A DNA stretch of 46,283 nt from Campylobacteraceae bacterium. Lineage in GTDB: Bacteria > Campylobacterota > Campylobacteria > Campylobacterales > Sulfurovaceae. Position 1 is the first letter of the stretch, and each line of letters starts with the position of its first letter. Made by a program: the position numbers and the translations under genes. The stretch is from positions 1-46,283 of the forward strand of contig JAMOOQ010000042.1 in the NCBI GenBank assembly GCA_027100635.1, written 5' to 3'. This document shows, piece by piece, positions 43,801-46,283 of this stretch. The notes beneath the pieces are model-generated. The model made no database searches. It was not told the DNA's origin and saw nothing but the letters and a program-made list of their open reading frames with translations.

Positions 43801-44200
43801 TTATAGCTTTTTCATAAGATATTGAGTTAATTATTTTTATTGTATCTTTAAAAGTAGGGATATATTTTAAATAATCTAAGTATTGCTCAATTTCTGATAC
43901 CTCTTTTTGTGTTATAAACTCTTTTGCCTCTCTCATAGATTTATTAAGTTTAATTCTTTGTTTCTTAAGAGCATCTGAAAACTTTTTTTTATCTGATGCT
44001 AGATAAAGAGATGAATAACCTCTCTCTTGACCTAGGTCTATAAGAACTTCGCTCATCTTTTCATTATTTTCAAATACCTGTTGAAAAGTATGTGCCTTAT
44101 AATAATTCTGTACAGCATTTAATAAAAAATAACCTGAAAATGTAAATAATAAAAAAATTGGTAAAAATCCAATTAATTTAAGTCTATTTTTAATAGTCAT
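40883..44200 (-). CDS. Hybrid sensor histidine kinase with NIT periplasmic domain
   Basis: A 1105-residue kinase. Helix 1 is about 8-27. A large periplasmic NIT-type domain (about 45-310) carries two characteristic helices, [15 protein letters not shown] (about 55-69) and [14 protein letters not shown] (about 200-213). This resembles the nitrate/nitrite-sensing domain of NasR-type proteins. Helix 2 is about 325-345. HisKA has [11 protein letters not shown] (His430). The HATPase follows ([24 protein letters not shown]), then a degenerate receiver and a full receiver ([12 protein letters not shown], about 845-855). A Lys/Pro-rich linker ([20 protein letters not shown]) precedes a C-terminal degenerate receiver. 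It is closely similar in layout and motifs to the kinase at 18981. It sits between the Hpt gene (8 bases upstream) and a response regulator. Confidence 0.93.
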   Translation of the reverse strand: MTIKNRLKLIGFLPIFLLFTFSGYFLLNAVQNYYKAHTFQQVFENNEKMSEVLIDLGQERGYSSLYLASDKKKFSDALKKQRIKLNKSMREAKEFITQKEVSEIEQYLDYLKYIPTFKDTIKIINSISYEKAIKDFDNKLVTRAKVDGNNSIFKDIFIRGYTQNMAESTLESIMQLKNISLNSNINLLVNIYDQLNIAKENIGLERGFMAYYVEKKLPLSKDDINIWNAYNLKSNIFKIDKIEDGNIKSKIEKLYNSTENKDIDTRIIDLHYLIKSKVKTGKYSIKGSKLFTIYTQKILLLSKIQDKIEKELQNEIESYVQTQNIILYISLSMWLFTIILAFLGFRTASDISNNIKELEDVINKAVNEAKYSDNPIDDIESIENINLNTHKGTKIAYQFLESLIENAKKDKKMAFEANEAKSLFLANMSHEIRTPLNGIVGFTELLNTTELSDEQREFLAIIDKSSENLLSIINNILDLSKIESNKIEIENIIFDSYTEFESAIETYAVGAAEKNIDLNFYMDPTIGKKLKGDPTKIKEILINLMSNAIKFTGYEGEINVEIIKTKLEDEFNNKITFSVSDDGIGMTKDQQSRIFEAFSQADASVTRKYGGTGLGLTISSQFTELMGGRLEIESVEDEGTTFFFSLPLEEIDSEDNGIVNHNYSNLSLCKYENVKKDSTSDKFLNKYIEIYQPKVKSFDNVSDLKSCYSNNEAEAYWIDVDKADESVYDALHKLDKSKLFVISNVTSRNKIEELNVDNNNVIYKPITVTKIQNALKYSLRINNKTEDKVEEEILKQATIFNANILVAEDNIINQKLIKHILSEHGINVELANNGLEAFEKRRSGSYDLIFMDIQMPVMDGIESTREIIDYEKDENLSHVPIVALTANALKGDREIFLGEGMDEYISKPIETTELLYVLNKFLASKSKKIDKKEFDKQRDEARSKLTNVKSDKKSEKVKKQVQSKEKKVSPKKEVPQVKPLKKEVPNIETVSKNSAPKVGKSILIAKRGLLEGRILATIIKNSGVKFDIQTDLSLLDNAISTKNYDILFTDVDLLSDVIREQKGELAVILPRNSKFDSLNISFGEELSGAVSKKSIDDIIKKYRSK

Positions 44201-44208
44201 CTTTTCTC

Positions 44209-46283
44209 CTAATTATGTGATATATTTTGCATAAAGAGTTCAAATGATAAGAATTGACCCCAATATTTTTTTAGAAGAGGCTCAAGTCTCTCAGGATTTT
44301 CACAGTGCTGTATATCTTCTAATGTTTTAGAAAGAGGTACAATTCTTAAATTACTAGAAGCACCTTTTAACTTATGTCCAGTTTTTTGAATAGTATCTAA
44401 GTCACCTTCTCGATATGCTTTTAGAAAAGTCTCTTTCTCTTCTATCGCTTGATCAATAAAGTCATTTACAAATTCTTCAATTAAATCAACAGGAAGACTT
44501 AAATCATCTGCTGCCTCTTCTAATCTAAAGTCAAAATGTATAGGTTTTATACCATCAAAACTTAGAGTTCCAAAACTATTTGAATCCTCAATAATCTCTT
44601 CTTCTGCTTCTACCTCTTCTTGATCTTCATGAGTATCTAAACTCTCCTCTACTACTTTTGCTATATCCTCTTGTTGTGGAGCAGGGGCAGGAGCAGAAAC
44701 TGTTATAATTTGTCCTAAACATGTAAAGAATGCATCAATAATATTCTCATCTGCATCATCACTTTCTAACATATCATAAAGTATATCCTCTAAATAAGGA
44801 ATTTGAAGACTTTGAGCTATACCATAAAGCTCATCAATAGCATTTTTCCTATCTTCATCATTTGATGATCTTAAATCTTCATCATACATTATAGATTTAT
44901 CAATAAACTCATTTAAGAATAGAGTATAATCATTACCTGAGATTCCCATCATCTCACCATATTCATCAAGATTTATCTCAATAACATCATTACATTCATA
45001 TACTTTAGAAGGTTTTGGTGGCGAAGGTGGAGGTGGTGGAGATTTTTTCTCAACCGTTGTATCTCCAAACAAATCATCAAACTCTTCAACTTCCTCTTTT
45101 GGCTCTTCTAGTGGAATTGGTGTTGGTTCTTTCTCTATATCTAATAATAAATCATCAAACTCTTCAACTTCCTCTTTTGGCTCTTCTAGTGGAATTGGTG
45201 TTGGTTCTTTCTCTATATCTAATAATAAATCATCAAACTCTTCAACTTCCTCTTTTGGCTCTTCCACTGGAATTGGTGTTGGTTCTTTTTCTATCTCTAA
45301 TAATAAATCATCAAACTCTTCAACTTCCTCTTTTGGCTCTTCCACTGGAATTGGTGTTGGTTCTTTTTCTATATCTAATAATAGATTATCAAACTCTTCA
45401 ATCTCTTTCTCTTCTTCTATAGGTTTATCAAGGCTAATTGGGGTAAACTCTTCCTCTTTTTCATCCTCTTGTTCTATATCTAAAAGAAGACTATCTATAG
45501 ATATTTCATCTTTTTGCTCTTCTTCTACAGGTTCATCAAGGCTAATTGGGGTAAACTCTTCCTCTTCTTCCTCTTTTTCTATATCTAAAAGTAGACTATC
45601 TATAGATATTTCATCTTTTTGCTCTTCTTCTACAGGTTCATCAAGGCTAATTGGGGTAAACTCTTCCTCTTCTTCCTCTTTTTCTATATCTAAAAGTAGA
45701 CCATCTACAGATATTTCATCTTTTTGCTCTTCTTCTACAGGTTCATCAAGGCTAATTGAAGTAAATTCTTCCTCTTTTTCTTCCTCTTGTTCTATATCTA
45801 AAAGAAGACTATCTATAGATATTTCATCTTTTTGCTCTTCTTCTACAGGTTCATCAAGGCTAATTGGAGTAAATTCTTCCTCTTTTTCTTCCTCTTCTTC
45901 TATATCTAAAAGTAGACTATCTACAGATATTTCATCTTTTTGCTCTTCTTCTACAGGTTCATCAAGGCTAATTGGAGTAAATTCTTCCTCTTTTTCTTCC
46001 TCTTCTTCTATATCTAAAAGTAGACTATCTACAGATATTTCATCTTTTTGCTCTTCTTCTACAGGTTCATCAAGGCTAATTGGAGTAAATTCTTCCTCTT
46101 TTTCTTCCTCTTCTTCTATATCTAAAAGTAGACCATCTACAGATATTTCATCTTTTTGCTCTTCTTCTACAGGTTCATCAAGGCTAATTGGAGTAAATTC
46201 TTCCTCTTTTTCTTCCTCTTCTTCTATATCTAAAAGTAGACTATCTACAGATATTTCATCTTTTTGCTCTTCTTCTACAGGTT
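44209..46283 (-). CDS. Hpt phosphotransfer protein with long acidic tandem repeats (5' end outside the window)
   Basis: The frame is open from its stop at 44209 through to the right edge, so at least 691 codons are visible and the N-terminus is missing. A GTG at 45345 could be mistaken for the start, but repeats continue in frame upstream. The C-terminal domain (about 100 residues) is an Hpt with KTGHKLKGASSNLRI carrying the phospho-His. Before it is a second Hpt-like helical domain without the His (DEYGEMMGISGNDYTLFLNE). A Pro-rich hinge (SPPPPPSPPKPSK) links to 26-residue repeats (EEPKEEVEEFDDLLLDIEKE plus PTPIP) and then 35-36-residue repeats (FTPISLDEPVEEEQKDEIS, then DSLLLDIE). It is co-transcribed with the NIT kinase. 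The repeats form a very acidic, probably extended arm. Confidence 0.88.
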   Translation of the reverse strand, partial: PVEEEQKDEISVDSLLLDIEEEEEKEEEFTPISLDEPVEEEQKDEISVDGLLLDIEEEEEKEEEFTPISLDEPVEEEQKDEISVDSLLLDIEEEEEKEEEFTPISLDEPVEEEQKDEISVDSLLLDIEEEEEKEEEFTPISLDEPVEEEQKDEISIDSLLLDIEQEEEKEEEFTSISLDEPVEEEQKDEISVDGLLLDIEKEEEEEEFTPISLDEPVEEEQKDEISIDSLLLDIEKEEEEEEFTPISLDEPVEEEQKDEISIDSLLLDIEQEDEKEEEFTPISLDKPIEEEKEIEEFDNLLLDIEKEPTPIPVEEPKEEVEEFDDLLLEIEKEPTPIPVEEPKEEVEEFDDLLLDIEKEPTPIPLEEPKEEVEEFDDLLLDIEKEPTPIPLEEPKEEVEEFDDLFGDTTVEKKSPPPPPSPPKPSKVYECNDVIEINLDEYGEMMGISGNDYTLFLNEFIDKSIMYDEDLRSSNDEDRKNAIDELYGIAQSLQIPYLEDILYDMLESDDADENIIDAFFTCLGQIITVSAPAPAPQQEDIAKVVEESLDTHEDQEEVEAEEEIIEDSNSFGTLSFDGIKPIHFDFRLEEAADDLSLPVDLIEEFVNDFIDQAIEEKETFLKAYREGDLDTIQKTGHKLKGASSNLRIVPLSKTLEDIQHCENPERLEPLLKKYWGQFLSFELFMQNISHN
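45074..45407. repeat. 78-bp in-frame tandem repeat in the Hpt gene
   Basis: Units start at 45074, 45152, 45230, 45308 and (degenerate) 45386, exactly 78 bp apart. They encode 26 residues each (core EEFDDLLLDIEKEPTPIP). The middle units are nearly identical, indicating recent duplication. Confidence 0.9.
45411..46283. repeat. 105/108-bp in-frame tandem repeat in the Hpt gene
   Basis: Units start at 45475, 45580, 45685, 45793, 45901, 46009, 46117 and 46225, plus a partial one before 45475. The period is 105 then 108 bp, always in frame. They encode 35-36 residues (core FTPISLDEPVEEEQKDEIS). The rightmost units are almost identical. The array runs off the window. Confidence 0.92.

Noticed and set aside
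44209-45345. GTG at 45345 as the start of the Hpt gene
   Set aside because: The same frame continues with conserved repeats to the window edge. The GTG is an internal Val codon in a repeat and the true start lies outside.
45015-45422. Plus-strand open frame rich in Leu/Gln/His repeats
   Set aside because: It is the antisense reading of the acidic Glu/Asp repeats; it has no ribosome-binding site and no plausible protein character.
45411-46283. Regular 105/108-bp repeats that could suggest a CRISPR array or minisatellite
   Set aside because: The units are contiguous with no unique spacers, always multiples of three, and open in the frame of the Hpt gene, so they are coding repeats.
1-46283. 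tRNA, rRNA, IS transposase, prophage or plasmid origin
   Set aside because: I saw no cloverleaf-like sequence, rRNA motif, transposase domain, phage structural gene or replication initiator. The only mobile elements supported are inteins and small palindromic repeats.

Overview
The window is very AT-rich DNA from a member of the Campylobacterota (formerly Epsilonproteobacteria), probably a low-GC lineage such as the Arcobacter group. Several gene arrangements point there: an RluA-family pseudouridine synthase divergent from purB-nrdA, ndk-yceD-rpmF-plsX, PilJ/NIT-type periplasmic sensors with very large hybrid histidine kinases, NhaD, and a di-haem peroxidase. The phylum call rests on gene order and protein character. 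The genus is a guess.

Layout. Bases 1-6250 are an accessory or defence-like region. It holds a WYL regulator, a broken DUF1016 (YhcG-type) nuclease gene, a DUF6471 protein, a C5-cytosine methyltransferase under a near-consensus promoter, two candidate restriction genes facing it, and a PD-(D/E)XK-like protein. Bases 6253-14731 are a core block: nrdA interrupted by three inteins, purB, and a divergent pseudouridine synthase. Bases 14770-18932 mix small accessory genes (DUF6172, two frameshifted Uma2 genes, a scrambled hicA/hicB pair) with an overlapping rlmN / small membrane protein / RNase T2 operon. Bases 18981-25378 (minus strand) form a five-gene operon: di-haem peroxidase, three secreted PilJ-domain proteins, and a hybrid histidine kinase that seems to start at an AUU codon. 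Bases 25583-30407 carry nhaD, a GMC oxidoreductase, an NlpC/P60 hydrolase and a porin.

Bases 31022-33022 carry ndk-yceD-rpmF-plsX, without fabH next door. Bases 33262-36949 hold a small membrane protein, then a tightly overlapping operon of a Crp/Fnr regulator, a PilJ-like membrane protein, a tiny LptM-like lipoprotein and nadB. On the minus strand, bases 37402-39822 carry leuA preceded by a short leader peptide with four consecutive Leu codons, and followed by a CAP-domain lipoprotein. Bases 39876-46283 carry a phosphorelay: an Hpt protein with long acidic tandem repeats (running off the right edge), a NIT-domain hybrid kinase, a single-domain response regulator and a lipoprotein.

Main points of interest. 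(1) NrdA has three inteins, two of them splitting the chain directly before redox or radical cysteines. The middle one carries an HNH endonuclease inside its N-terminal splicing motif rather than at the usual site. (2) The peroxidase / triple-PilJ / histidine-kinase operon looks like a multi-component periplasmic sensor of nitrogen oxides or oxidants. (3) leuA has an apparent Leu leader peptide. (4) Several families of dispersed palindromic repeats lie only between genes. (5) Several accessory genes each carry a small frameshift, while the core genes are intact.
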